Shown: positions 10,250 to 22,404, counted from the first letter of the stretch. The stretch: DNA of 64,000 nucleotides from Meghimatium bilineatum (GCA_034231615.1 CM067315.1:30723631-30787630); one strand, 5' to 3'. A program made the numbers and translations. Notes: a model not told the origin generated them from the letters alone.

Positions 10250-10640
10250 ATTAACCATTATTATCCCATCACTGTGCTGCCAGTGCCAAACCTGGACAAT
10301 GACAGCTCAAGACTAAAGGAAAATAGTCACAGCAGAAATGACATGTCTACTAAGAATAATCGGAGTGTCATTAAGAGATAGAATTAGAAACAATAATCTT
10401 AGCCATATAACCAAAACAATACCAGCATTGGAACACAGCAAAAGACAACAGATCAAGTGGTTTTCACACACTTTTAGACTACCAACAGATATAGCATGCC
10501 ACAAATGGCCATGCCACATAAACATAACGGTTATAAAGCCAGAGTCAGATCACGAAAAAGATGATCACAGAAATCAAAGAAGCCACAGGAACAAGCTTAC
10601 AAACAAAACACAAGAAGGCCATCTCCAGTTGTTTTTATCA
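10250..10640 (+). mobile_element. LINE-A C-terminal fragment
   Basis: The plus strand encodes VSLRDRIRNNNLSHITKTIP followed by KRQQIKWFSHTFRLP. This is the post-RT tail also found at 298-624 (-) and 16,312-16,497 (-). The end (NQRSHRNKL, TQEGHLQ) parallels the LINE-A 3' end near 200-290. Confidence 0.8.
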
Positions 10641-10975
10641 ACTGTTTCGTTGTTCCTAGTACTACATTTCATGTTCAGATTTGCTAAACGGGGAGTGGAA
10701 TTTGAACCTTCCCCCTTTATCTATGGGCTTGAGGACATCAGTTTGTGGATTTGTGCAATGCCTATGGAAGAAGCATTCTACTTGAAGAGGTTCCACAGAT
10801 TAGAGGGTTACCAGAGATATATTACATATCACTCCTGTATGACAGGATAGCTATACCATTGTCGTAAAGTCAAGACACATCATAAATGTGTAATGGCTAA
10901 GACTCTCATTGTCCTGTCTTGTGTCTTGTCTCAACCACTTGAGCAGTGAAGCATCGTGGGGAGCCGAAGTCTTAT
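10641..10975. other. unassigned stretch
   Basis: A single open frame continues into this region but it resembles no family I know. I treat it as non-coding. Confidence 0.35.
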
Positions 10976-10978
10976 ATT

Positions 10979-11250
10979 CTATTGCAAAACGTGTTGCTTT
11001 TGTTGTTGTAATCTAATGAGGTTGCACACTGCATCTGATATTGTCGATCTATTTAAATCTTGGTCTTGGTTTTCCTCTGTCCCTCGTCCTGGGTGTTGTG
11101 ATGTTAAAATGACGAAGCAATCAGGCTCTATTCTCATTAAATATCCAAACCATTTGATTTGTAGTCTCTTGATGTAGTCATTGACTAGTGTAATTTCTAC
11201 GACTCGTGTAGATCCTACAATTTCTCTGATGTAATCGTTTCGCATTCTAT
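10979..11250 (-). mobile_element. LINE post-RT fragment (IKWFGYLMRIEP type)
   Basis: The minus strand encodes MRNDYIREIVGSTRVVEITL and KRLQIKWFGYLMRIEPDCF. This matches the general LINE C-terminal pattern RNEDIRE...KRRQLKWFGHLMRM. The family differs from LINE-A to LINE-E, but is related in pattern to the fragment at 18,870-19,230. Confidence 0.7.
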
Positions 11251-11344
11251 ATGTGAATGTTATAAAGTATGATCAGCCATTTTGTATGTACACATTCAAT
11301 CATCTGAACGTCTCCAAGAACATAATGTCAGCACTGTTGGTCAT

Positions 11345-12632
11345 TTATTTCTTCTTCTTCTTCAGCGTTCGCTCTCATATAACCACAACGAATATTTCGT
11401 GTGATTTCCGCCGGGAAGCGTGAAGTACGTTGTGCTGCAAGTTCCACAGTAGAACTGTGATTATTTGCACCCCGGTTGGCCACTTGTGGTCAGGACGTCC
11501 AAGGTCCACACATCCGTTTTCGTCATGATTTTAATTCGGGTAGGCTTCCCTAGTCCGTGACAGCCTGTCTGTCGCCGGGCACGCTGGTGTGTAGTGCCTC
11601 TTCGCCAAGAAGCTTGTCGAGCGCGTCTATCTGGCCCGAGGTGTTCCACCGTCTATGAACCCACCCCGTGCAAATGGACGTACTGTGCCTGTGACCATCG
11701 GGTACTGAACCGTTTCTCATCTGCGAGTCTGATTCCTTATGAGAAAGAACTCGCCAGAAGAGTCGGACCCTGGCTCGATCGCCCTCCTACCCGAAGAGTC
11801 GTTAGCAGACATCGTGAACTCCTCGCCCTAGTTCGAGTCTCACACCGCGCGTTTGAGAGCAAGGCGTTCTCGAGCTAAACGACCTTGTCCCAATAGCACC
11901 TGAGCCCATCAAGTACTCAGCCCTTTCTCTCTGCAAGTGTATTTCCGGTGTAGGAAATCTTGCCAGTAGAGTTGGGCCAGGACTGCCATCGTTGTCCCTT
12001 TTTTTCCTGAGCCCATTGGGTACGGAACCATTTCTCTTCGCGAGCATATTTCCGATTTAGGAAAGCTCGGCATTAGAGTTCGGTCAGGTCTTCTTGCATT
12101 TTCCGAACGTCCATGATTGGGTCTGGAACTCTGCATATAAGGAGCACAGGTAACTAGAAGCTCATCTCGAGCTAACAGAGCTTATAGTTTCCCCTTTCCT
12201 AGGAACTTTTCCCTTACTATTTGCAGTTCGCGCTGCTCTCTGGCGCTGTTCTGCCCTTTCATTGTGTCCTTGTACTCAGTATGAAATCTATTTGTCTCTC
12301 GCCATGCATCTACCTTAACGTGCCTTTTACATTGGCCGCCCCTCCAATGTTCGGACAGGACTGACTAGCGTCACTGTATGTCGACAGTGCCGCTGTATGT
12401 GGTGGTATTGATGGTGTTGGAGATATTGTCTGTCTTTAATGCAGTCAAATCTCTTTCCATCTGCTACCTCCACATTCTCGGACACGATCCCCAAATGATT
12501 TGGAAAGAATCAGCTCGAGCTGCTGTATTTCTGTTTCCAGGGTGCACCGCGAGGAGGTACATTTGGTATATTGGTTATCTGCTAACCCTGGGTCCGCCTA
12601 GAGCAATGCGTTTCCTTTGCACCCAGGTAATT
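11345..12632 (-). mobile_element. composite element CE, longest copy (about 1.3 kb)
   Basis: On the minus strand this runs from GGGTGCAAAGG near 12,622 to a (GAA)n tail at 11,350-11,362. Its first third matches 37,300-37,718 (-) and its last third matches 62,752-63,212 (+), so the whole is a dispersed unit. The first part encodes a frameshifted TLETEIQQLELILSKSFGDR. The middle holds three diverged tandem copies of a motif ending in YPMGSG, YLMGSG and YPMVTG. ATTTATT on both sides (11,343 and 12,630) is a weak target-duplication candidate. It is probably a non-autonomous relative of a LINE with a GAA tail. Confidence 0.7.
11690..12110 (-). repeat. three diverged tandem repeats inside CE
   Basis: The minus strand has three blocks of about 120 bp, each with a (C/G)A(A/C)TCTNNTG-like start, CGGAAAT or a variant, a GAGAAA-like word and a (T/C)GATGG or CAATGG end. 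One frame translates them as PSFPKSEICSRREMVPYPMG, then a related block ending AEYLMGSG, then ETVQYPMVTG. Confidence 0.6.
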
Positions 12633-12685
12633 TATTAATATTAAGTACACATACATTCACTCCGTGAAACATCTACACGCGCTTT

Positions 12686-13534
<849 letters not shown>

Positions 13535-13619
13535 TATCTATCCATCTATTGCACGTGTAGTCGCTTGACAAGCAGTAATATTATGATTACCCAGAACGTT
13601 CGTAACTGCTTAAATCCTC

Positions 13620-13860
13620 AATTTGGAACTTTCTCTGCCTCATGCTGTTTCTATTCTCATATTGTATGCTCTTGCTGCTGATCAATATGGGTTTCTTCTT
13701 GTCGGAACTATTTCAGTCTCTATTTTTTCCAATATATTTGACTGCATATTTTGTTCCAAAGTTTTTTGTAATCTTATTATTCCTCACATGATCTTTTGCT
13801 GTTCTTTGCATTTCACAAGTAGTGGGCGTTCATTCTTGTTCTTTAGATAGCGTCCACGTC
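13620..13860 (-). mobile_element. LINE-C fragment
   Basis: The minus strand encodes KCKEQQKIM then ARAYNMRIE, matching the NKEITRTV and RTYNMNIEI parts of LINE-C at 30,570-30,983. Several stops interrupt it. Confidence 0.55.
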
Positions 13861-13965
13861 TGACATTGATAACACAATATTGATATGAAGATTGTACTTA
13901 TGACTTGTCTTTTGGTTCCCGTCGAGATAGTTGTGATTTTTGTTGTTTTTTTTGGTTAAAAATAT

Positions 13966-14282
13966 GAAGAACATTATTTAAGGTTTTCATCTGAAGCCCT
14001 CTCGCACAATACACCTAAGTCTTTGGTTGTGTCACATTATTTAAGGTTTTCATCTGAAACACTCTCACACAATACACCAGTCCTTCGGTGTGTCACAGTA
14101 TTTAAGGTTTTCATCTGAAGCACCCTCGCATAAAACACCAGTCGTTGATTGTGTCAAATTGTTTAAGGTTTTCATCTGAAGTGCCCTCACATAATAAATC
14201 AGTCGTTGATTGCGTCAAATTGTTTAAGGTTTTCATCTGAAGCACCCTGACATAATAAATCAGTCATTCGGTGTGTCATTGA
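13966..14282. repeat. about 62-bp minisatellite, 5 units
   Basis: Units begin ATTTAAGGTTTTCATCTGAA and end near CAGTCNTTCGGTGTGTCA, with moderate divergence between copies. Confidence 0.9.
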
Positions 14283-14634
14283 TCTTTATGATCAATATGA
14301 AATATAAGAATTATTGTAGAGTTGTAACGCGTGGACGAATAGTCTACAAGTTGTGACGGCGCGTGTTAAAATCCAGGTACAGACGTAACTTTGGTTGTTT
14401 CTTTCGAAGATTTAAATATTTTTTAAAATAATTCTTTCAAGTCGTTCCCGACAGCTATGTCACGATGGTCTTTCTTATCTGTCTCTTAAGTTGTTTCATG
14501 TGCTAGTTAGCAGAAACCTGAGATTTAAGGTTAAACCAGAAAACAGGTGCCAAAATGTTTTCTAGTGGCGACTCATTTTATAAAAAAAGGAACTCTCGAT
14601 CCCATTTTATAAACACAATGTGACCCGCGACCAC
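14283..14634. other. unassigned stretch
   Basis: Nothing recognised between the 62-bp array and the (TC)n tract. Confidence 0.35.
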
Positions 14635-14680
14635 TCTCTCTCTCTCTCTCTCTTTATATATATATATATATATATATATT
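14635..14680. repeat. (TC)n(TA)n microsatellite
   Basis: A compound dinucleotide tract. Confidence 0.97.
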
Positions 14681-14734
14681 AAATGCCCCAATAAACAAAA
14701 GAGCGCAAGATAAATTAGATGCAGATTAGATGTG

Positions 14735-15095
14735 GCTTTTGAGAAAAATTAATGGACAGCCAAGAAAAAAATTATATATAAGCCATCTTAGATGTTGAAG
14801 TAAAAAGACAAATTATTATGTTTTGTGCCTATCTTGATAAAGACCTTTTGGTTGAAACGTTGAATATGTTTTGTGTATTGTAATTTGTGTTTTCTTGTGT
14901 GTAAATCATTACCCACTAGTTTTTGTGATAGTCCGTCGTGTCTGAGTGGAACTTTTATTAAAACCTGTGTTCTATGTAAGTTCAAGTGATGAGAAAATCA
15001 AAACTTGAACATCAAAACTTGAACACTTAGTAACAACAGGAAAGATCAAGGGGGAGAAGAGACAGAGGAAGGCAAAGAGAAACTTCTGTATGGGT
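14735..15095 (+). mobile_element. LINE-D remnant split by a dispersed repeat
   Basis: TGGACAGCCAAGAAAA and GTTGAAGTAAAAAGACAAAT (14,752-14,812) and CTTGAACACTTAGTAACAAC (15,018) correspond to the LINE-D copy at 19,800-19,960. Between them, 14,820-14,985 carries the GATAAAGACCTTTTGGTTGA core of a dispersed repeat, which appears to be an insertion. Confidence 0.6.
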
Positions 15096-15097
15096 TA

Positions 15098-15700
15098 TCA
15101 TCATTATGTGCCGTCTCCGTAACGAAGGTTGGCTGCAACGGATCTCCAACACCCCATGTCTCTTGTCTTGGTGGCGCAATCTGTTAGACTGTAACCTATC
15201 CACCATGTGATGTTGCTATCCCACTTGTATCTCTGCCTACTTCTTGCTTGCCTCCCTTTGACTTTGCCCTCAAGTAAGGTCTTCAATAAGGTATGACACT
15301 TTTATTGTCTTTTAATGTGACCAAAATATTTAGTTTGCCTGATCTTTATTTCTCTTAGTAGTTCTTTCTTCATATTAAGTGTCTTTAGCACCTCTTTAGT
15401 TGTTTTCTTCTCTTTCCATGATGTTCTCCCTATTCTTCTATATACCCACATTTCAAAGGCATCAATTCTGTCTTCTAATTGTTTATTTAGTATCCATGTT
15501 TCTGAGCCATACATTAATATAGAGTAGATATAGCATTTCATAATTCTCATTTTTAACTTGTTTGTAATTTGTTTAGATGTTAATATTTTCCTCATGTCAT
15601 TGAAGGTACATTTAGCCATTCCTATTCTCCTTTTAACTTCTGTTTCACATCTGCCATTATTTGTGACTATGTGTCCAAGATTTTCACTGTGGCACAAATG
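15098..15700 (-). mobile_element. LINE-B C-terminal fragment
   Basis: The minus strand encodes RRIGMAKCTFNDMRKILTSK, SILMYGSETWILN, RRIGRTSWKEKKTTKEVL, KIRQTKYFGHIKRQ and, after a frameshift, TRDMGCWRSVAANLRYGDGT. These are the RT thumb and post-RT tail of an endonuclease-RT LINE. The last 3' bases end in an ATGATGATG-like tail at the left edge. Sister copies are at 44,815-45,190 and 47,785-48,250. Confidence 0.85.
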
Positions 15701-16085
15701 TAAACGGAAACAGTTTTTTTTTTTTACTTTGCTAATTTCTAGAAGGGAACTTCCTGGTCCATAGTTTTAGGATCACTGTTACTAGTTAAAACTACTCTTC
15801 CTTTATTAGACTGAAGAATGTGTGTAAATGAACTCTTTCGCTCGTATGTATAACACAGGGTGGAGAATTGTAAGCTGGAAGTCACAAGACAAGCATTGAG
15901 TGAAGTCAGTTTGTCCGGAGCGTTAACCAAGCAGATTCAGAAACATGTAGAGCTCAGTCATCGCCTTGCCGGCGAGGAGGACAAGAAAGGCACTGAGGCA
16001 TCGTTCTGATATTCGTGCAGTGAAGTGTTATTTTATTGTGCCAGTGTAGGCATATAAAATAATAGTATGATCATTCTATATATTC
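15701..16085. other. unassigned stretch
   Basis: A T-run lies at 15,714-15,724. No gene or family is recognised. Confidence 0.35.
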
Positions 16086-16089
16086 TATT

Positions 16090-16830
16090 CTATACGCTAT
16101 GGCCCTTGTCTGCCTTTCGGCGCCAGGAGTAGAAGAGTTCTATGGAGATGGCCTTCCTGTGTACTGGTTGTAAGGTTCTTCCTGTGGCTTCTTTGATTTC
16201 TGTGATCCACCTTTTACAACATGGTCTGCCTGTGGCTTTATAGCCGTTATGTCTATGTGTCATTGCCATTTGTGGCATGTTATCTGTTGGTAGTCTGGAA
16301 GTGTGTGAAAACTACTTAATCTGTTGTCTTTTGATGTGTTCCAATACTGGTATTGTTTTGGTTAAAAGTCTCACATTATTGTTTCTAATTATATCTATTA
16401 ATGCCACTACGAGTATTCTTCGTAGATATGTCATTTCTGCTGTCAATATTTTCTTTTGTCTTTTGCTGTCCTTGTCCACGTTTGGCACTGGTAGCAAAGT
16501 GATGGGATAATAATAGTCTTGTACGAGAATGCAACTTTAGTGTCTATGTTTAAATTTTTGTTCTTAAAAACACGTATCATCTGTCCTAGGATCTGGTATG
16601 TTTTGTTGCATTTATTTTGTTCTCTTTACTGTTTTCCCTTTCACTCGTTATAATGCTTCCTGCGTGAACTTTTAAAACTTGTTTAAGGTGTTTATTATCC
16701 ATGGAGATAGTGAAATTTCTTTCTTTCCTTGCTGTTACCATTATTTCGGTCTTTTCAATATTAATCTTCATGTTGAAATTTTGGTATGCATTTTGAATTT
16801 TGAATTTTTAGTTTGATCATTAGATCATAC
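16090..16830 (-). mobile_element. LINE-A 3' half
   Basis: From right to left the minus strand encodes MKINIEKTEIMVTARKERNF (post-FADD region), then a stretch with LRRILVVALIDIIRNNNVRL and KRQQIK, then GYKATGRPCCKRWITEIKEA. It stays collinear with LINE-A at 180-2,710 but is broken into three frames. Confidence 0.8.
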
Positions 16831-16929
16831 TAATGAGAGACCTGATGCCACTCGTTAATTATGAGTTTTGAACCTGCAGGTATGAAAGTTTACTTTCATA
16901 CTGATATCATTTCGATATCCCGATAGCGA

Positions 16930-17470
16930 GATTTTGTGTAAGCGTGCCATTTCAGCTGTCACAAGTGTACGTTTGTTTGGTGTTGTCATTGTCCATGTTT
17001 GACAGTGGTAGAAAAAGTTGGCATAATAATTGTTTTGAAATCGATAGCAATGGAAGGAAACAATCTGAAGGATAACTTAAACGAACTACAATTTCCAGAT
17101 GACCAAGCAGTAGTCGGATCAACAGAAGAGGAACTACAAAAACATACAGATATATTACAAGAAACATGCCATACCATTAATATGAAGATAAATATAGAAA
17201 AGATCAAAGTAATGAAGATAGGAAGAAAAGAAAGAAACACCAATACAGGTATATATATATTGGAAAGAACAGACTTATCCAGATGACATAATTCATATAC
17301 CTAGGAAGTAATATAACAACAGACGGCAAGAGCAACAAAGAAATTCACACAATAGATGTAGTAGAGCATACCAAGCCTTATGGCAAATGACAACTTATCT
17401 TCAGAAACAAAAATGTAGATTTAAACACCAAAATAACACTATTCAAAACAATAAATATATAAGGGCAATA
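16930..17470. mobile_element. two LINE-A pieces in opposite orientation
   Basis: At 16,930-17,030 the minus strand matches the LINE-A region near 470-550 (CATTTCAGCTGTCAC, TGTCATTGTCCATGTTTG). From about 17,035 the plus strand encodes NLKDNLNELQFPDDQAVVGS, an RT palm in which the usual FADDQ reads FPDDQ at 17,092-17,106, then NMKINIEKIKVM. The junction suggests a rearranged or nested pair. Confidence 0.65.
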
Positions 17471-17966
17471 AATGCACTAAATCAAAGATAATTTCTTTTA
17501 TGACGGTTACATCCCTTTGCGTTATACACTTGTGAAACAAAAATTCCTTACAATTCTTTCAGAAATCGTGGGTGACTTTTTTTTTTTTGCTGTTTTTTTG
17601 TTGGTTTTTTTCTGCTTTAATTACGACGCTATATATTCGAAACATTTAAGACTTTCCACAAAAATGGACCAAAATCGATAAGATGGACTTCTGAGTAATT
17701 TATATCATAATTGTCTTCTTTTATCCGTGGAAATAAAGTTTCTTTACGCTGCAGCTGAATTAAAATAAAAAAGTGTCACCAACATCCAAATTCAGGATAT
17801 AAAAAGCTGGATTACGGTGTTTACCCTCGAGACTTCAGAAAATAAAGAACTGCTGTTAACTATATGTTTCGTATCAGTCTGATTTTGTGATCTGTGAAAC
17901 TGACGACTTGTATTTTTTCGTCTAAACTTATAAACAATTTTATCGCAAGCTCACAAATTATCATTT
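17471..17966. other. unassigned stretch
   Basis: T-rich runs lie at 17,578-17,610. I recognise no gene or family. Confidence 0.35.
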
Positions 17967-17980
17967 GACGTATTAACTTA

Positions 17981-18586
17981 CGCATGTGGTTGCGTCTGTG
18001 GGTATCACCAATAGCCCACTAGACAAACCACCCATGCAACAGAAAACCTTAGTGGATGACATTCCGTTATATTGAGGTAATATTCTTAGAGAAGCTTCAT
18101 GGTACGTCATCTATACAATTATGTTTTTATTTTGTTGTTGAAATGTGTTTCATATTTACCTGAATATATATGTATATGGGAGGGAGAAAGCCAGAGACGT
18201 ACTGTGCAGCACTGGGGAGGAGGAAACTGACAGCACCGTTTTTTCCTATGGCTTAGACCCATCATAGAGGCACAGTGACTTAGGACATGACAATCCTTTT
18301 GACTTGAACATTTGGTTGCATGCCTGGAGCAATAGAGAAGTTCGGCTTAACCGGTAGTCAATTGGTGGCGTGGAATGAGCACAGTGAACCCTATCTTGGC
18401 TACAGTAGCTAGGAGCAGTGCATAGGTTGGAGCCTACCTTCCTGGAGGTGTGATAGTTATTCTCTGGCTCTGTCCTGGGGTGGGCCGAAAATCCACAGAC
18501 TTCCCAGCAATATAATGCCATTTAATGACATTAGGTCGAAGGGCATGAGCCCATGGACCGCTGGATCAGCAACCAACCAACCAACC
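17981..18586 (+). mobile_element. 606-bp retroposon with (AACC)n tail
   Basis: It is bounded by the perfect 14-bp duplication GACGTATTAACTTA at 17,967-17,980 and 18,587-18,600, with an AACCAACCAACC tail at its right end. Parts recur elsewhere in reverse orientation: its 5' part at 57,310-57,405 and its 3' part (TCCAGCGGTCCATGGGCTCA) at 45,930-46,000. The long minus-strand open frame inside it shows no known domain. Full duplication plus tail indicates target-primed retroposition. Confidence 0.85.
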
Positions 18587-18600
18587 GACGTATTAACTTA

Positions 18601-18865
18601 AATAGCAACACTGATGGCAATTGTCACCAGCATATAACGAACGTGTTATTACATTCATATTTAGTCGGTTCCGACGAAGCTGTTATAACAGATTTTCATT
18701 ACAATTATAAATTGTGATATTTAAACTTTAAATCACAAACTAATGATGATAATCGCTAAAATCAATCTAATGTTTAGTTTTCTCTTTCCCCCGTCGATCT
18801 CACACACACATTTCTTTAGGACGCTAGGTTCTTCTCTAACACTGAGGATGTATCCTTTTTATCTA
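18601..18865. other. unassigned stretch
   Basis: Nothing recognised. Confidence 0.3.
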
Positions 18866-18869
18866 ATTG

Positions 18870-19230
18870 TTTATTGTCTTTTCCACAAATGATGCTGGGC
18901 GTCGTGGGGTTTTCTGTCTTTGTTCATCTTTGTTGCTCTTGCCATGGTTAGGCCGTGGTTTTTGTCAATCTCTCTGATGGAATTTCCCCATTTTGTTTTT
19001 GGTCTTCCTCTTGCTCTGTAGCAGTTCTTTCTGTTGTTGTTGGCAAGGATAGCAGGTTGTGATGGTTCCATTTGCATAAGGTGTCCGAAACAGTTGATCT
19101 ATTGTCTCTATATTTTTTGCATGCTATGGTCTTTACTAGCTCTGATGTCTTCATTTTTCATTCGGTCTCTTCTGGTGACGTTTATAGCCTTGGTGTCGTT
19201 TATCCTTCGTCACCAGTATACCTAGATAAT
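18870..19230 (-). mobile_element. LINE post-RT fragment (CFGHLMQMEPSQPA type)
   Basis: The minus strand reads NCFGHLMQMEPSQPA then YRARGRPKTKWGNSIREIDK, a typical LINE C-terminal GHLMRM...GRPRTRW pattern. Frameshifts and a stop divide it. Confidence 0.75.
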
Positions 19231-19785
19231 GCCCACAAAAATGTAAAGAAACTTCCAATACTATTTGTATTTAAACCAACTCTTACTGTGACGTGGCATA
19301 TCGAGTATTATGTCCTTGTGTCTATAGATCCGTGGTCTATTGCACAATTCTCTAATATCTACCTGTTAAGTTCTATGTATATGTGTTGTTAATGTATTTT
19401 TAATAAAGGCATTGTAGTCAAAACGTCGATTTGTGTATTATTATGTGTGTTACCAGTGATTAGCAAAACCTCATTACCCTGTTCAAATTTCATGAATTAT
19501 AGTTTTTCTACGACTGTTATCTAGTGTTAATGTTAACCCTTTAGGTCTATTACACAGTTTTGGTTTTTCTTACAACAAACTGTACACATAAACCTTGCTT
19601 ATTTTTGTCTTCACACTGTCACGAGTTATTTCCCTGAAAAACTAGAAATATTTCAATGACTCCCTGAATCATTCAAGATGATACATAATTAATATTATAT
19701 GATTCATGTATTTAAATGTATAGCAATAAATTTTGCAAAAAACATTATGCAAATAAACAATTTGTGTGCATTTTTACATGGTATA
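19231..19785. other. dispersed-core repeat, then unassigned
   Basis: AATAAAGGCATTGTAGTCAA and AACGTCGATTTGTG at 19,402-19,437 match the dispersed core seen at 14,832 and 38,455. The remainder holds nothing I recognise. Confidence 0.4.
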
Positions 19786-19789
19786 TTTA

Positions 19790-20130
19790 TCTCGAATTCT
19801 ATGGACAGCCAAGAAAACTAATGTAGAAGTTCTCATAGATGCTGGAGTAAAGCGACAAATAATAGCAAAAATTAGAAGCTACTCGAGATTTTTAGAGCAT
19901 GCGGTGAGAAAAGTTAAACTTGAGCATTTAGTAACCACAGAAGGATCAAGAAGAGAAAAGTCGTAGGAAGACAAAGAGAGAAATTTCTGAATCGATTGTC
20001 ACTGTGACACATACAAAAAAGTCACCAATTGAACTTTATTGGCAACACAAGAGTTGTGGAGAAGCATGATCGCCTACGCCAAAGACGAGGTGGAAGAAGA
20101 AGACATTCCTGGGTAATATCACGTCTTGAC
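19790..20130 (+). mobile_element. LINE-D fragment
   Basis: The plus strand encodes WTAKKTNVEVLIDAGVKRQI, RFLEHAVRKVKLEHLVTTEG and, after a stop, REKFLNRL-like codons. It matches the minus-strand copy at 24,540-24,960 (IAKKTSIEVLRNAGLKR, RFLGHVMKKIKLEHLVTT). Confidence 0.8.
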
Positions 20131-20500
20131 AGGGTCTAAGTTTCCAAACTCATGAGGTTGGTAGAAGATAGGGATACTTACAGATCTTTCTTCTTCCTCC
20201 AATGTCTCCATCTGACACCTTTTTTTTATGACCATATCTCATCATTTGGATATTATCATTTCTCACCTAACTGTAAATAGTTCAATTTATGGGTTTTTTT
20301 AAATGTTCGATTTATGACTGATGATAATTATGAGCGCAAATTGGACAAGTCATAGGTGCTTCGATTCCTGTCTCAAAAAATCTATCAGAATGTAGCGGCT
20401 GACAGTTACAGTTGCAAGCTGATTTATCAGTAGCTTTGTATAACCATTATGTTCTAAATTTTTTCTGTGCATGCTGTTGCGATCTTTGCACCAATCTTAC
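20131..20500. other. unassigned stretch
   Basis: Only a short T-run and no recognisable family before the 27-bp array. Confidence 0.35.
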
Positions 20501-21738
20501 TCAGTCGTGAGAGTGACCATGATTCAAGCAGTCGCGAGAGTGATTGTGATTCACTCAGTCGTGATAATGAATATGATTCACACAGCCATGAGAGTGACTA
20601 TGATTTACTCAGTTGTGATAGTGACTATTATTGACTCTGTCGTGAGAGTGACCATTATTGACTCAGTCGTGAGAGTGACCATTATTGACTCTGTCGTGAG
20701 AGTGACTATGATTTACTCAGTTGTGAGAGTGACCATTATTGCCTCTGTCGTGAGAGTGACCATTATTGACTCAGTCGTGAGAGTGACCATTATTGACTCT
20801 GTCGTGAGAGTGACTATGACTTACTCAGTCGTGAGAGTGACCATTATTGACTCTGTCGTGAGAGTGATCATTATTGCCTCTGTCGTGAGAGTGACCATTA
20901 TTGCCTCTGTCGTGAGAGTGACCATTATTGACTCTGTCGTGAGAATGACCATTATTGACTCTGTCGTGAGAGTGACCATTATTGACTCTGTCGTGAGAGT
21001 GACCATTATTGACTCTGTCGTGAGAGTGACCATTATTGACTCTGTCGTGAGAGTGACCACAATTCACTCAGTCGTGAGAGTGACCACAATTCACTCAGTC
21101 GTGAGAGTGACCACAATTCACTCAGTCGTGAGAGTGACCACAATTAACTCAGTCATGAGAGTGACCACAATTCACTCAGTCGTGAGAGTGACCACAATTC
21201 ACTCAGTCGTGAGAGTGATCACAATTCACTCAGTCGTGAGAATGACCACAATTCACTCAGACGTGAGAGTGACCACAATTCACTCAGTCGTGAGAGTGAC
21301 CACAATTCACTCAGTCGTGAGAGTGACCACAATTCACTCAGTCGTGAGAGTGACCACAATTCACTCAGTCGTGAGAGTGACCACAATTCACTCAGTCGTG
21401 AGAGTGACCACAATTCACTCAGTCGTGAGAGTGACCACAATTAACTCAGTCATGAGAGTGACCACAATTCACTCAGTCGTGAGAGTGACCACAATTCACT
21501 CAGTCGTGAGAGTGACCACAATTCACTCAGTCGTGAGAGTGACCACAATTCACTCAGTCGTGAGAGTGACCACAATTCACTCAGTCGTGAGAGTGACCAC
21601 AATTCACTCAGTCGTGAGAGTGACCACAATTCACTCAGTCGTGAGAGTGACCACAATTCACTCAGTCGTGAGAGTGACCACAATTCACTCAGTCGTGAGA
21701 GTGACCATTATTGACTCTGTCGTGAGAGTGACCATTGA
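20500..21738. repeat. 27-bp minisatellite with two subfamilies
   Basis: About 46 units. Type A (GTCGTGAGAGTGACCATTAT TGACTCT) fills 20,630-21,050 and returns at 21,700-21,738. Type B (GTCGTGAGAGTGACCACAAT TCACTCA) fills 21,056-21,700. A marked variant (AATTAACTCAGTCATGAG) occurs at 21,142 and again at 21,439, 297 bp or exactly 11 units apart, which indicates a block duplication. The 461-codon open frame reflects the period being divisible by three. Confidence 0.97.
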
Positions 21739-21887
21739 TTCACACATTAAAAAATCTTCTGAGCGGAAGAGGTTTCTTAACACATTACCTATGGTAGATC
21801 AATTCATTGGTGTCAGTCAGTCAGTTGGTCAGTCGATTCGTTGGTTAGTTGGTTGATTAGTTTGCTTGTTTGTTTGTTAGCTTGTTA

Positions 21888-22055
21888 GCAAGTTAGTTAG
21901 TTAGTCGTTGGATCATCACCAGTCTACTCCGTAGATTCATTGATGTATATATTGACAATCTCGACATGTTCGCCGGGGTATCAGCTCATTCGTTACCCTC
22001 AACACCCACATGTCCTAGCACTAATGTAAAGGTAATCTTTCAGTTCATAGATTGT
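21888..22055 (-). mobile_element. LINE-H 3' fragment, degenerate
   Basis: TTAGTTAGTTAGTCGTTGGA matches the LINE-H tail. At 21,985-22,020, CCCACATGTCCTAGCAC corresponds to the PGHVGVRG region. Intervening RNase H sequence is mostly lost. Confidence 0.65.
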
Positions 22056-22400
22056 GTCAATAACTGCACTCAGCGAAACGACTCCAGTCGCAACTTTGCA
22101 GAGATTGTTCATTTAGTCACTAAGTGTGTACTCCTATAACATCAGCCTGTCATCAGAAATATTTCGAACTATCTGGCAACATTGTCGAGCATAGAAATTA
22201 AGTCATTCTACTCGTTAAATCTTATAAAATCTGCCACTAGATCAAGATTAATAAATTCACTCAAACACAAATCAATAATTATACACTTTTCCAAAGATAT
22301 TCATAATTTTATTTAGTCTATTGCTGTAAACAATTTCAATTACAATAAAATAACGCCATTATTACTATATCATTTCTCCATCATTTCAGACAATGATACA
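22056..22400. other. unassigned stretch
   Basis: Nothing recognised. Confidence 0.3.
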
Positions 22401-22404
22401 TCAA

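Noticed and set aside
13966-14282. Telomere-like or centromeric repeats
   Set aside because: The 62-bp unit contains no TTAGGG-type motif and only five copies exist.
18246-18521. 91-codon minus-strand open frame as a gene
   Set aside because: It lies wholly within the AACC-tailed retroposon, antisense to it, with no known domain.
20471-21856. 461-codon open frame with nonapeptide repeats
   Set aside because: The 27-bp period keeps any stop-free frame open, the minus strand is also open, and there is no signal peptide or domain outside the array.
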